Assembly (NCBI RefSeq): GCF_020723905.1
Contig: NZ_DYHZ01000001.1
Span: 365,501-429,500, forward strand
Reading direction: 5' to 3'
Length of the DNA: 64,000 bases
Source of the DNA: Anaerolinea thermophila
GTDB taxonomy: Bacteria > Chloroflexota > Anaerolineae > Anaerolineales > Anaerolineaceae
Within the stretch, counting starts at the first letter, position 1; each line of letters starts with the position of its first letter. Made by a program: the position numbers and the translations under genes. A model generated the notes under the pieces. That model did not search any database and had not been told where the DNA came from. It worked only from the letters and a program-made list of their open reading frames with translations. Below, in pieces: positions 1-9,956 of the stretch.

Positions 1-1175
1 CTCTGGGCATCCCGCTGAGCCTTGATGAGGCAGAAAACCTGCTCAGTCGGCTGGGATTCACCTGCCAGATCGAAGGCGATGTGCTTCATGTGCAGACTCC
101 GCCTCATCGGCTGGACATTGGTGAGGGTCTGGTGGGCAAAGCCGACCTGATCGAGGAAATTGCCCGCCTGTACGGCTTTGACCGCATTCCGGCGCGCCGC
201 CTGGCAGATCCTCTGCCCTCCCTGCAGGAAGACCCGAATCTAGCCCCCACCGATAAAGTGCGGGATGCGCTCGTCCGCCTTGGCTTACAGGAAGTCATCA
301 CCTACCGCATGACCACCCCTGAACGCGAGCATCGTCTGTATCTGGACGACGCCCCCGAGCGCAACGCTCCTTATCTGACGCTGGCAAACCCCATCTCGCT
401 GGATCGCAGTGTGATGCGGCGCAGTTTGCTGGCTTCGGTCATGGAGATTGCCGAGCGCAATACCCGCCTGCGCGAACGTCTGGCTTTATTCGAAATCGGT
501 CCGGTTTTCCTTCCTGTGGAAGGGCAACCCCGCCCCGACGAGGATTGGAGGGTTGCTCTGGTACTGACCGGAACCCGACAGCCGCCGGCATGGGACCGCA
601 AAGAAGCCACCCCCATGGATTTCTACGACTTCAAAGGCATCCTCGAAGGGCTTCTGGAAGCCCTGCACATCCCGGATGTGACCTTCCGCGCGGCGCAAAC
701 CAGTACCTTCCACCCCGGCAAGTGCGCCGAGGCGCTTTCCGGCGATCGGGTGCTGGGCGTGTTTGGCGAACTGCATCCCAAAGTAAAAGAGCATTTTGAC
801 TTCGGACCTGCGCCGGTGCTGGCAGGCGATTTCTCGCTGAAAGCCCTGCTGGAGAGCATGCCGGTGGCTTACGAAGTTGGCGCCGTGCCCGCCTTCCCGC
901 CGGTTCTGGAAGACCTGGCTGTTGTTGTGGATGAATCCATCCCTGCAGCGCGGGTCGAAGAAGTCCTGCGGCAGGGCGGCGGTAAACTGCTCACCGCCGT
1001 ACGGCTGTTCGATATCTACCGCGGCGAGCAAATCGGCGCCGGGAAGAAGAGCCTGGCATACCGTCTGACCTATCAAGCCCTCGACCGCACCCTGACCGAC
1101 AAGGATGCCACTTCGATTCGCCAGCGCATCATCCGCCGATTGGAGCAGGAACTGGGCGCAAAGATTCGGGGTTAG
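1..1175 (+). CDS. pheT: Phenylalanine-tRNA ligase beta subunit, 3' part (start lies outside the window)
   Basis: The reading frame is open from base 3, so this is the C-terminal half of the beta subunit of the alpha2-beta2 phenylalanyl-tRNA synthetase, which charges tRNA-Phe in the cytoplasm. The visible 390 codons contain the typical motif YGFDRIP after the B5 DNA-binding-like fold (around 171-191). Next comes the catalytic-like core of the beta subunit. The last ~95 codons look like the ferredoxin-fold anticodon-binding domain (LEDLAVVVDE, ending SLAYRLTYQALDRTLTD). The stop codon TAG is followed after one base by the GTG of the next gene, so the two are probably co-transcribed. The assignment is clear; only the 5' part is missing. 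Confidence 0.96.
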   Translation, partial: LGIPLSLDEAENLLSRLGFTCQIEGDVLHVQTPPHRLDIGEGLVGKADLIEEIARLYGFDRIPARRLADPLPSLQEDPNLAPTDKVRDALVRLGLQEVITYRMTTPEREHRLYLDDAPERNAPYLTLANPISLDRSVMRRSLLASVMEIAERNTRLRERLALFEIGPVFLPVEGQPRPDEDWRVALVLTGTRQPPAWDRKEATPMDFYDFKGILEGLLEALHIPDVTFRAAQTSTFHPGKCAEALSGDRVLGVFGELHPKVKEHFDFGPAPVLAGDFSLKALLESMPVAYEVGAVPAFPPVLEDLAVVVDESIPAARVEEVLRQGGGKLLTAVRLFDIYRGEQIGAGKKSLAYRLTYQALDRTLTDKDATSIRQRIIRRLEQELGAKIRG

Positions 1176-1176
1176 C

Positions 1177-1962
1177 GTGAACGACAATGAGGTGCTGGCA
1201 TACAACCGCCGGGCGTGGAATCGTCAGGTGGAGCAGGGAAACTGCTGGACGATTCCCGTGACCCATGAACAGGTAGAAGCCGCCCGTCGTGGGGAGTGGA
1301 GTATTTTTCTTACCCCGCTTATTCCCGTCCCCCGCGGGTGGTTTCCGCCTGCTGGTGCAGAGATTCTCTGCCTTGCCTCGGGCGGCGGACAGCAGGGTCC
1401 TTTGCTTGCCGCGGCAGGTTACCGTGTGACCGTGTTCGACCTTTCAGACGCGCAGTTGAACCGCGATCGCGAAGTGGCTGAGCGCGAAGGCTTGAACATC
1501 CGGCTGGTGCAGGGCGATATGCGGGATTTATCGGCATTTGCCGATGAATCTTTCGATACCATCGTCCATCCGGTCTCCAACTGCTTTTGTCCCGAGGTGC
1601 GTCCGGTGTGGCGCGAAGCATACCGGGTCCTGCGGCGTGGAGGCAGTTTGCTGGCGGGGTTTAACAACCCGGCGGTTTATCTGTTTGATACAACCGCCCT
1701 TTGGGAACAGCGCCGTCTGGAAGTGCGCTGGAAAATCCCTTATGACGATCTCCATGGGCTGAGCGAAGAAGAAAAACAGAAATACCGCGAAAAGGGGATT
1801 CCCCTGGAATTCAGTCATACATACAATGACCTGATTGGCGGTCAACTGGAAGCGGGCTTTGCCCTCACAGGCTTCTACGAAGACCGCAACCCTCCCGGAG
1901 AGGACGTTCTGAGCGAATACCTGCCGTGGTACTTTGCAACCCGAGCGGTCAAACTCAACTGA
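1177..1962 (+). CDS. Class I SAM-dependent methyltransferase
   Basis: A 261-residue protein with a Rossmann-type SAM-binding core: motif I is the glycine-rich CLASGGGQQGP near residue 65, followed by the acidic end of strand 2 (VTVFDLSDAQL), then VQGDMRDL and the post-I region with EAYRVLRRGGSLLAGF. The substrate cannot be told from sequence. The start is taken as GTG at 1177, one base after the pheT stop; an open frame extends further upstream but only inside pheT. A strong intrinsic terminator follows directly, so the gene closes the pheT transcription unit. It is probably a small-molecule methyltransferase of the UbiE/COQ5-like superfamily (inference). Confidence 0.85.
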   Translation: MNDNEVLAYNRRAWNRQVEQGNCWTIPVTHEQVEAARRGEWSIFLTPLIPVPRGWFPPAGAEILCLASGGGQQGPLLAAAGYRVTVFDLSDAQLNRDREVAEREGLNIRLVQGDMRDLSAFADESFDTIVHPVSNCFCPEVRPVWREAYRVLRRGGSLLAGFNNPAVYLFDTTALWEQRRLEVRWKIPYDDLHGLSEEEKQKYREKGIPLEFSHTYNDLIGGQLEAGFALTGFYEDRNPPGEDVLSEYLPWYFATRAVKLN

Positions 1963-1965
1963 CCT

Positions 1966-2003
1966 CATCCTCCCCCGACGGATTTCGGGGGAGGATGCTT
2001 TTT
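1966..2003 (+). terminator. Intrinsic terminator after the methyltransferase gene
   Basis: A 13-bp perfect stem (CATCCTCCCCCGA at 1966-1978 with TCGGGGGAGGATG at 1985-1997), a short loop, then CTTTTTA. It ends the pheT-methyltransferase unit and also lies just beyond the 3' end of the convergent gene at 2026. Confidence 0.9.
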
Positions 2004-2025
2004 ACGCCGGCAGACGCCTTCTGAT

Positions 2026-2505
2026 TCATTCTCCCAGTTCGTTCCACACCGCCTGGAGAAATGCGCCCTTCTCCGGCAGTACTCCTTTGCGAATCTCGAT
2101 GCGATGCAGGCGTTTCGTCCATTCCACCAGCAGGGTATCCTCCCCGCCCTTCTCCGAAGGAATGCGTTCGAGCGAGTACACCCCCGAGACATCCGAGGAA
2201 AGAATCAGCACACGGTAGGGGCGATACACCAGGGCAACAAAATAGGCTTCTCCAAACGATTTTGGCTCTGGCAGGGTGATGAGATAAATGGTGGTGCGGC
2301 GGTTGGGCTGATAGGTCAAATAATTCAAGCCAAAAGAATCGCGCAATCCCGTTGAACCGACCCGCTTTCCAGCCTCATCCCAGTAAAACCGCAACAGGCG
2401 TGTGCCGTCGCGTTCCAGCAAACGCACAAAAGTATCCGGGTTGCGATGAAACAACTCAGGCAATGCCTCATTTACAAATGCCTGTGACTGGGTTTTCTCA
2501 TTCAT
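2026..2505 (-). CDS. Hypothetical protein of unknown function
   Basis: A 159-residue soluble protein that I do not recognise. It starts at ATG 2505, chosen because GAGGAA lies nine bases upstream; an upstream TTG in frame is not needed. The sequence is rich in aromatic and charged residues, without signal peptide or membrane segment, and has a beta-rich look in the middle (RTTIYLITLPEPKS, YRVLILSSDVSGVYSLE). It has its own promoter and is transcribed divergently from the lysine aminomutase gene, with a shared terminator region at its 3' end. Length and codon use resemble its neighbours, so it is probably a real conserved gene, but no function can be assigned. Confidence 0.75.
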   Translation of the reverse strand: MNEKTQSQAFVNEALPELFHRNPDTFVRLLERDGTRLLRFYWDEAGKRVGSTGLRDSFGLNYLTYQPNRRTTIYLITLPEPKSFGEAYFVALVYRPYRVLILSSDVSGVYSLERIPSEKGGEDTLLVEWTKRLHRIEIRKGVLPEKGAFLQAVWNELGE

Positions 2506-2525
2506 AGAGCGGTTCCTCAATTTTG

Positions 2526-2554
2526 ATTATAACGGCTAGCGGGACGATTTTTAA
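2526..2554 (-). promoter_or_regulatory. Promoter of the hypothetical gene at 2026-2505
   Basis: On the minus strand TTAAAA (2549-2554) and a perfect TATAAT (2526-2531) are 17 bp apart, about 20 bases before the start codon. It lies back to back with the kamA promoter. Confidence 0.7.
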
Positions 2555-2596
2555 GAATGTGTACAAAAACAGTATCCTTGTTACCCTCCCAATAAT

Positions 2597-2625
2597 TTGA
2601 CCTGAAGGATGAGATTTTGTACAAT
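2597..2625 (+). promoter_or_regulatory. Promoter of lysine 2,3-aminomutase
   Basis: TTGACC (2597-2602) and TACAAT (2620-2625) with a 17-bp spacer, close to the sigma70 consensus. Transcription would begin near 2632, giving a leader of about 140 nt before kamA. Confidence 0.8.
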
Positions 2626-2631
2626 GAAAAC

Positions 2632-2771
2632 GTGAGAGCGTGGTACCTGACCGCTTTACCGTTAGGATTCTTCCGTCCCGATCACGATCCGCCACCGGGG
2701 AGGCGCCTTTCGTGAAGCGGATTCATGTTCCGGATCATTCTTTTTTATTTCTATGCCAAAGGAGTGTACAC
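2632..2771 (+). promoter_or_regulatory. Structured kamA leader with terminator-like hairpin (possible attenuator)
   Basis: The leader holds two mutually exclusive pairings. Bases 2687-2692 (ATCCGC) can pair with 2717-2722 (GCGGAT). Alternatively 2686-2691 (GATCCG) can pair with 2731-2736 (CGGATC), which is followed by a T-rich tract (TTCTTTTTTATTT, 2738-2750). This resembles a transcription attenuator or riboswitch expression platform. I could not match it to the lysine riboswitch consensus. The Shine-Dalgarno AAAGGAG (2758-2764) lies downstream. Confidence 0.4.
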
Positions 2772-4112
2772 ATGTCCCCGGTAGCATTTCCTGCCAATAA
2801 ACGTGCCCCGATTTACCGAGATATCCCCGATGAAAAATGGAATGACTGGCGCTGGCAATTGAGCCACCGCCTGAACAGCGCGGAGGATTTTGAACAGGTA
2901 CTGCGCCTGACCGACAGCGAGCGCAAAGCCCTGAATACACAGGGATTATTCCGCGTGGATATTACCCCCTATTTTGTCTCGCTCATCAACCCGGATGACC
3001 CCGAGGATCCCATCCGCAAGCAGGTCATCCCCCGCGCGGAAGAGATTGTGCCGTTCACCGGCATGATGGAAGATTCTCTGGCGGAAGACCGCCATTCACC
3101 GGTGCCGGGACTGGTGCACCGCTACCCCGATCGCGTGCTGATGCTGGTGACCACCCAGTGCGCCTCATACTGCCGGTACTGCACCCGCTCGCGCATTGTG
3201 GGGGACCCCAGCGCTACCTTCTCCCGCGCCGAATTTGAGATGCAGATTGAATACCTCAAACGCACCCCTCAGGTGCGCGATGTCCTCCTCTCCGGCGGTG
3301 ACCCGTTAACGCTGGCACCCAAACTGCTGGAAGAACTGCTCCAGCGTCTGCGAGAAATTGAGCACATCGAGATCATCCGCATTGGCAGCCGGGTGCCGGT
3401 ATTCCTGCCTCAGCGCATCACCCAGGAATTTTGCGATATGCTGGCAAAGTATCATCCGGTGTGGATGAACATTCACGTCAATCATCCTAACGAAATTACC
3501 CAGGAACTGGCAGATGCCTGCGATCGCCTGACACGGGCAGGTGTGCCGCTGGGCAATCAGAGCGTCCTGCTGGCAGGCGTCAACGATTGCGTGCACATCC
3601 AGCGCAAACTGGTGCAGGACCTGGTGCGCATCCGCGTGCGCCCGTATTATCTGTATCAATGCGACCTGGTGGAAGGCGCAGGGCACTTCCGTACCCCGGT
3701 AGCCAAAGGCATTGAAATCATCGAAGGACTGCGCGGACACACTTCCGGGTATGCCGTGCCTACGTACGTCGTGGATGCCCCTGGCGGCGGTGGCAAGATT
3801 CCCGTGATGCCCAATTACCTCATCAGCATGTCCGACCATAAAATCATCCTGCGCAACTACGAGGGGTACATCACGACCTACGAAGAGCCCATCACCTATC
3901 AACCTCACGACCCGAAAACCTGCCCGTACTGCCAGAACAAGCGCCCCGAACCCGGGCAGACGGGCATTACCGGCTTACTGGACGGCGATGCCATGTTCAT
4001 CAAACCCGAGCACTTTGACGAACTGCACAACCGCGGCGGCGGTCTGCACCGTCTGCGTGCGGATTCGGAAAAATGGAAACCTTTGGGAATTGGCAGCGGC
4101 GAAGAAATGTAA
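2772..4112 (+). CDS. kamA: L-lysine 2,3-aminomutase (radical SAM, PLP)
   Basis: A 446-residue enzyme that converts L-lysine to L-beta-lysine, the first step of lysine fermentation and also used to make N-acetyl-beta-lysine as an osmolyte. The radical SAM cluster motif is CASYCRYC (C130, C134, C137). The PLP lysine lies in VDAPGGGGKIPV (about K342). A C-terminal CPYC resembles the metal/structural cysteines of the family. The length fits KamA rather than the shorter EpmB that modifies EF-P. The start ATG 2772 is fixed by AAAGGAG seven bases upstream; the frame is open further 5' but that part is the leader. The following aldo/keto reductase is probably in the same transcript. No other lysine-fermentation genes (kce, kdd, kal) are next to it, so an osmolyte role is equally possible. 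Confidence 0.92.
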   Translation: MSPVAFPANKRAPIYRDIPDEKWNDWRWQLSHRLNSAEDFEQVLRLTDSERKALNTQGLFRVDITPYFVSLINPDDPEDPIRKQVIPRAEEIVPFTGMMEDSLAEDRHSPVPGLVHRYPDRVLMLVTTQCASYCRYCTRSRIVGDPSATFSRAEFEMQIEYLKRTPQVRDVLLSGGDPLTLAPKLLEELLQRLREIEHIEIIRIGSRVPVFLPQRITQEFCDMLAKYHPVWMNIHVNHPNEITQELADACDRLTRAGVPLGNQSVLLAGVNDCVHIQRKLVQDLVRIRVRPYYLYQCDLVEGAGHFRTPVAKGIEIIEGLRGHTSGYAVPTYVVDAPGGGGKIPVMPNYLISMSDHKIILRNYEGYITTYEEPITYQPHDPKTCPYCQNKRPEPGQTGITGLLDGDAMFIKPEHFDELHNRGGGLHRLRADSEKWKPLGIGSGEEM

Positions 4113-4145
4113 CCTGCCTTTTTCCACCTGCACGAGGAGGATAAC

Positions 4146-5105
4146 ATGCACTACCGCAGAATGGGACGTTCCGGTCTCAAACTCAGTGAAATCAGTCTGG
4201 GCGCCTGGGTGACCTTTGGCAATCAGGTTGACGAAAAAACTGCCACCGATCTCATCCATGCTGCCTACGATCAGGGCATCAATTTCTTTGACAACGCCGA
4301 CGTGTATGCCGGTGGAGAAGCCGAAGTGCTCATGGGGCGTGCCATTCGTGGCTTGCCCAGAGAAGCGCTGGTGCTTTCCAGCAAGGTCTTCTGGCCCACC
4401 ATGCCGGGACCCAACGGGCGCGGACTTTCCCGCAAGCATGTAATGGAATCCGTACATGCCTCGCTGAAACGCATGCAGGTGGAGTACTTTGACCTGTACT
4501 TCTGCCACCGCTACGACCCGGATACGCCGGTAGAGGAAGTGGTATGGGTGATGAACGACCTGATTCGTCAGGGCAAAATCCTCTACTGGGGCACATCGGA
4601 ATGGGAACCGCACCAGATCATGGAAGCCATCGGGGTTGCACGCGCCCTGAACCTGATCGGTCCCAGCGTGGAACAGCCTCAATACAACATGTTCCACCGC
4701 AAGCGGGTGGAGAACTTCCTCGCGCCGGTTTGCCGGGATTACGGCATTGGTTTGACCACCTTCAGCCCGTTGTACTTTGGCATCCTCAGCGGCAAATACA
4801 ACGAGGGCATCCCGGCAGGCAGTCGCGCATCCATGGAAAACATGGCATGGCTGAGGGATTTAATCACCCCGGAGCGCATCGCCATTGTGCGGCAACTCAC
4901 CGAACTTGCCAGCGAACTGGACGCCACCACCGCTCAACTTGCCATTGCCTGGATCCTGCGCCGAAAAGAGGTCAGCGCGGTCATCACCGGTGCATCCAGC
5001 CTGGAGCAAATGGACGAAAACCTGGGCGCCGCCGAAATTGCTGAAAAACTCGATGACGATTTGCTGGAGCGCATCGAAAACATTTTAGGGAATTTCCCCG
5101 AGTAA
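4146..5105 (+). CDS. Aldo/keto reductase (voltage-gated K+ channel beta-subunit/YghZ-like)
   Basis: A 319-residue NADPH-dependent oxidoreductase of the TIM-barrel aldo/keto reductase superfamily. It begins with the standard HYRRMGRSGLKLSEISLG strand, then the catalytic set Asp/Tyr in DNADVYAGGEAE, Lys in LSSKVFW and His in DLYFCHRYD. Cofactor-binding residues follow near the C-terminus (VITGASSLEQMDENL). ATG 4146 has GAGGAGG upstream. It sits 33 bp after kamA without a terminator, so co-transcription is likely, but the substrate is unknown. It is one of three different aldo/keto reductases in this window. Confidence 0.88.
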   Translation: MHYRRMGRSGLKLSEISLGAWVTFGNQVDEKTATDLIHAAYDQGINFFDNADVYAGGEAEVLMGRAIRGLPREALVLSSKVFWPTMPGPNGRGLSRKHVMESVHASLKRMQVEYFDLYFCHRYDPDTPVEEVVWVMNDLIRQGKILYWGTSEWEPHQIMEAIGVARALNLIGPSVEQPQYNMFHRKRVENFLAPVCRDYGIGLTTFSPLYFGILSGKYNEGIPAGSRASMENMAWLRDLITPERIAIVRQLTELASELDATTAQLAIAWILRRKEVSAVITGASSLEQMDENLGAAEIAEKLDDDLLERIENILGNFPE

Positions 5106-5125
5106 GGATTGTGGGTTAAACACAG

Positions 5126-5162
5126 ATCCCTCTCTCCAGCCTGCTCGAGAGAGGGATTTTTT
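5126..5162 (+). terminator. Intrinsic terminator of the kamA-aldo/keto reductase unit
   Basis: Stem ATCCCTCTCT (5126-5135) with AGAGAGGGAT (5148-5157), 12-nt loop, followed by six T. It lies between two convergent genes. Confidence 0.9.
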
Positions 5163-5180
5163 CATCTCTGCATTGATGGC

Positions 5181-6107
5181 TTAAGCCGGTTTGATCAGAC
5201 GCAGCGCCACCCAATCGTTAATTTGACGCTGTTCGACAAACTTCAAGTTTTTCTGAGCGGCGGCAAGCAAGACATCCGGCGCCTGCGTATCCAGAATGCC
5301 GCTAAGCACCAGCGTCCCGCCGGGGCTGACCAGATCCGCCAGACCGGTATCAAACAGACGAATGATGACCGGCGCCAGAATATTTGCCAGTACCAGCGGG
5401 GCTTGCTTAAGACTGAAGTTTCCCGCCAGAATCTCGCTTACCGACCCCTGCCCGATCTCCATCCGATCCAGCACCCCATTGGCTTCGGCATTTTCGCGGG
5501 TAGAAATCACCGCCGCCTGATCAATATCCACTGCCAGGGCATGGCTGGCGCCCAGTTTCAGCGCACCAATGGATAAAATTCCCGAACCACAGCCCACATC
5601 AATCACCGGCTGACCGGGGATGACCGTCTCCTCCAGAAAAGCCATGCACAACTGTGTGGTGGGATGCGTGCCAGTGCCAAACGCCATGCTCGGGTCAATC
5701 TTGACCGGGATACGGGTCTCGCCGCGGTCGGGCGCTATCCATGCGGGCAAAATGAGCAAACGCTCTCCCACCGGAATGGGGCGGTAGTGCTGTTTCCATG
5801 CCGCCATCCAGTCTTCGTCCTGAATGGTACGGAAGGATGGTTCCGGAAGAGGTTGAATCTGTCCAAGATGCCACAGGGCTTCGGTTACCTTCTGGCGGGT
5901 TTCTTCGATATGTTCATCAATGGGAAGGTAACCGTACACCTTCACCGGACCGTACGGGGTACCTTCATCTTCCGCATCGTTGTACCGTACGGCACTTTCC
6001 ACCACCACGCCACCGGAGACGAAACGGCTCAGCACTTCCGAAACGGCTTCACCCAGTTCCGGATCAACAGTGATGGACACTTCCAGCCAGTGGGGAGCAT
6101 TGGACAT
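5181..6107 (-). CDS. prmA: Ribosomal protein L11 methyltransferase
   Basis: A 308-residue SAM methyltransferase that trimethylates ribosomal protein L11. It shows an N-terminal substrate-recognition domain (HWLEVSITVDPELGEAVSEV), a linker with EDWMAAWKQHYRPIPVG, then the PrmA signature MAFGTGTHPTTQLCM and SAM motif I VIDVGCGSGILSIGA. The start ATG 6107 is chosen because GAGAGG precedes it; a GTG two codons upstream is unlikely. It is the last gene of the hrcA-grpE-dnaK-dnaJ operon, an arrangement also known in Gram-positive bacteria, but a hairpin precedes it, so its expression may be lower than that of dnaJ. Confidence 0.95.
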   Translation of the reverse strand: MSNAPHWLEVSITVDPELGEAVSEVLSRFVSGGVVVESAVRYNDAEDEGTPYGPVKVYGYLPIDEHIEETRQKVTEALWHLGQIQPLPEPSFRTIQDEDWMAAWKQHYRPIPVGERLLILPAWIAPDRGETRIPVKIDPSMAFGTGTHPTTQLCMAFLEETVIPGQPVIDVGCGSGILSIGALKLGASHALAVDIDQAAVISTRENAEANGVLDRMEIGQGSVSEILAGNFSLKQAPLVLANILAPVIIRLFDTGLADLVSPGGTLVLSGILDTQAPDVLLAAAQKNLKFVEQRQINDWVALRLIKPA

Positions 6108-6124
6108 ACACACCTCTCAAGAGA

Positions 6125-6153
6125 AAAGTTAAAGGGCGCTTCGCCAGCGCCCT
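6125..6153 (-). terminator. Hairpin between dnaJ and prmA (weak terminator)
   Basis: On the minus strand AGGGCGC-loop-GCGCCCT followed by TTAACTTTT. The T tract is interrupted, so it probably lets part of the transcription through into prmA. Confidence 0.5.
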
Positions 6154-6166
6154 GTGATAGTTTGTT

Positions 6167-7288
6167 TTAGAAGAAGTCTCGCAAGCGCTCAAAGAAACTC
6201 TTTTCCTGCGGCTTGACCTCACTGCCCAGGGTCTGGGCTAATTGCTCAAACAGACGCCGCTGTTCCGGCGTAAGACGACTGGGAACTTCCACATTTACGA
6301 TGACCAGTTGATCGCCGCGTCCGTTGGAGCGCAGGTGAGGAACGCCTTTGCCTTTCAGGGTGAAAACTTTGCCGGGTTGTGTTCCCGGCGGGATGTTCAG
6401 GGTGGTTTTCCCGTCAATGGTCGGAATCTCCACCTCAGCGCCCAGCGTAGCCTGAGCCACATTGATATTCAGGTTCAGCAGAATATCATCCTGTTTGCGG
6501 CGGAAGAAGGGATGCGGTTTGACCTGAATTTCGATATAGAGGTTGCCGTTAGGACCACCATTAATGCCGGGTTGTCCTTCGCCCGCCAGGCGAATTTGCT
6601 GTCCGTTGTCAATCCCTGCCGGTACTGCCACCACTTTTCGCACCGTCTTGCGTTCCAGACCGCGCCCCCGACAGGTTCGGCAGGGGGTATCAATGACCTC
6701 TCCGGCGCCATTGCAGGTCGGACAGGTAATTACCTGAACCATCGAGCCCAGGATGGTCTGCCGCACCTGCCGCACTTCGCCGCGCCCACCACAGGTAACA
6801 CAGCGCTGTGGGCGAGTTCCGGGTTCAGCGCCGCTTCCCCGGCAGGCAGAGCAAATTTCATCGCGGGTAAACTCCACCTCTTTTTCACAGCCGAAAATGG
6901 CTTCTTCAAAGGTGAGGGTGAGCGTGGCATTCAAATCGGCGCCGCGGCGGGGGGCATTGCGGCTGGACCGCCGGCTTCCCATCCCCATGCCGAAACCAAA
7001 CAGTTCTTCAAAGATGTCGCTCAGATCGATGGTTGAAAAGTCGGGCATTCCGCCCATGCCGTTCAAACCGGCATGTCCGTAGCGGTCATAGGCGGCGCGT
7101 TTTTCAGCATCCGAGAGTACCGCATAGGCTTCATTGATTTCCTTAAACTTCTCTTCCGCATCCGGACTTTTGTTCACGTCCGGATGATACTGACGCGCCA
7201 GGTTCCGGAAGGCAGATTTAATCTCCTCCGGGGTGGCGGTTCGCGGAACACCCAAAACTTCGTAGTAATCTCTCTGTGTCATAGTCAT
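6167..7288 (-). CDS. dnaJ: Chaperone DnaJ (Hsp40)
   Basis: A 373-residue type I J-protein that delivers substrates to DnaK and stimulates its ATPase. Visible parts are the J domain with YHPDVN, the Gly/Phe-rich linker (GFGMGMG), four CxxCxGxG zinc-finger repeats ([32 protein letters not shown]) and the two C-terminal beta-sandwich domains. Two closely spaced ATG codons (7288 and 7282) are possible starts; neither has a clear Shine-Dalgarno. An 11-bp hairpin ends only five bases upstream of 7288, so translation may be controlled by it. It is the fourth gene of the CIRCE-controlled operon. Confidence 0.96.
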   Translation of the reverse strand: MTMTQRDYYEVLGVPRTATPEEIKSAFRNLARQYHPDVNKSPDAEEKFKEINEAYAVLSDAEKRAAYDRYGHAGLNGMGGMPDFSTIDLSDIFEELFGFGMGMGSRRSSRNAPRRGADLNATLTLTFEEAIFGCEKEVEFTRDEICSACRGSGAEPGTRPQRCVTCGGRGEVRQVRQTILGSMVQVITCPTCNGAGEVIDTPCRTCRGRGLERKTVRKVVAVPAGIDNGQQIRLAGEGQPGINGGPNGNLYIEIQVKPHPFFRRKQDDILLNLNINVAQATLGAEVEIPTIDGKTTLNIPPGTQPGKVFTLKGKGVPHLRSNGRGDQLVIVNVEVPSRLTPEQRRLFEQLAQTLGSEVKPQEKSFFERLRDFF

Positions 7289-7293
7289 CACTA

Positions 7294-7326
7294 AGCGAGT
7301 GGTCCTGAAAGAGAAGACCACTCGCT
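7294..7326 (-). promoter_or_regulatory. Hairpin directly upstream of the dnaJ start
   Basis: A perfect 11-bp stem, AGCGAGTGGTC at 7294-7304 with GACCACTCGCT at 7316-7326, and an 11-nt loop. There is no T tract on either side. In the mRNA it ends five bases before the dnaJ start and would cover the ribosome-binding region. Confidence 0.6.
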
Positions 7327-7345
7327 GAATTGTATCATGATTGCA

Positions 7346-7385
7346 GGGATTCCCCTCAGGGCAGATTTACCCCGAGAGGAATCCC
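7346..7385 (-). promoter_or_regulatory. Large hairpin after dnaK
   Basis: A 12-bp stem with one G-U pair (GGGATTCCCCTC at 7346-7357 with GAGAGGAATCCC at 7374-7385), eleven bases after the dnaK stop. There is no T tract, so it is more likely an mRNA-stabilising or processing structure than a terminator. Confidence 0.5.
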
Positions 7386-7395
7386 GTCTTATGGA

Positions 7396-9288
<1,893 letters not shown>

Positions 9289-9303
9289 GGTAAATTATGC
9301 CTC

Positions 9304-9936
9304 CTATCGCGCAACTCGCACCCTTGCGGGTCGTAAAACACGGTCTCCGAGTGTATACCCATCCTGCAACACTTCGATAATCTGCCCGCTTTCGTGATCC
9401 GGGCTGTCTTCATAGGTAATGGCTTCGTGCCGCATGGGGTCAAACATCTCCTGCTCAGCGGGGATGCGATGAATCCCTTCGGCATCGAGAATGCTCTGCA
9501 GTTTGCGATAGATCAGTTCAATCCCATCTGCCCAGGAAGCAGCTTCGCCATCCCTGGGACGCATCTTCATCGCACGGCTGAGATCATCCAGAATAAGCAG
9601 GTACTTCTTGAGGATTTCGCCAGTAATATTCTGGGTCAAACTTGCCTGTTCCCGCTCAATGCGCCGTTTGTAATTGGAAAAATCTGCCCGTTCACGCGCC
9701 CAGCCTTCGAAATACTCCTTTTGTTTCCCTTCCAGTTCGCGGATGTATTCCTCCAGCGCCCTGACGCGTTCGCGCAGGGCTTCAACCTCTTCTTTTAAGG
9801 CGTCTTTTTCCGCTGTCTCGGCGGGTTGAGATCCCTGCTCCCTGTTCGGCGAAGCGGCAGGTTGGGCTTCCGGCACAACGCCTTCCGCTTCTTGTTTCAT
9901 TTCTTCCTGTTTCACTGTTTTACTCCGTTTGCTCAT
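9304..9936 (-). CDS. grpE: Nucleotide exchange factor GrpE
   Basis: A 210-residue DnaK cofactor. The N-terminal ~55 residues are charged and probably disordered, followed by a long coiled coil (ALRERVRALEEYIRELEGKQ) that forms the dimer. The C-terminal beta domain contains LLILDDLSRAMK and the family-typical GD.VLRPARVRVA end. The start ATG 9936 is chosen because GGGTGAT lies five bases upstream; a GTG four codons earlier overlaps that site. It lies 20 bases after hrcA. Long GrpE coiled coils of this kind act as thermosensors in other bacteria (family knowledge). Confidence 0.95.
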   Translation of the reverse strand: MSKRSKTVKQEEMKQEAEGVVPEAQPAASPNREQGSQPAETAEKDALKEEVEALRERVRALEEYIRELEGKQKEYFEGWARERADFSNYKRRIEREQASLTQNITGEILKKYLLILDDLSRAMKMRPRDGEAASWADGIELIYRKLQSILDAEGIHRIPAEQEMFDPMRHEAITYEDSPDHESGQIIEVLQDGYTLGDRVLRPARVRVAR

Positions 9937-9956
9937 GGTATCACCCACGCATTGTG

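Noticed and set aside
2640-2771. N-terminal extension of lysine 2,3-aminomutase by 44 codons
   Set aside because: The extension is not like other KamA proteins and lies in the leader hairpin region; ATG 2772 has a proper Shine-Dalgarno.
2632-2771. Lysine riboswitch upstream of kamA
   Set aside because: The leader is shorter than the ~180-nt L box and I cannot place its conserved core; only a generic attenuator-like structure is supported.
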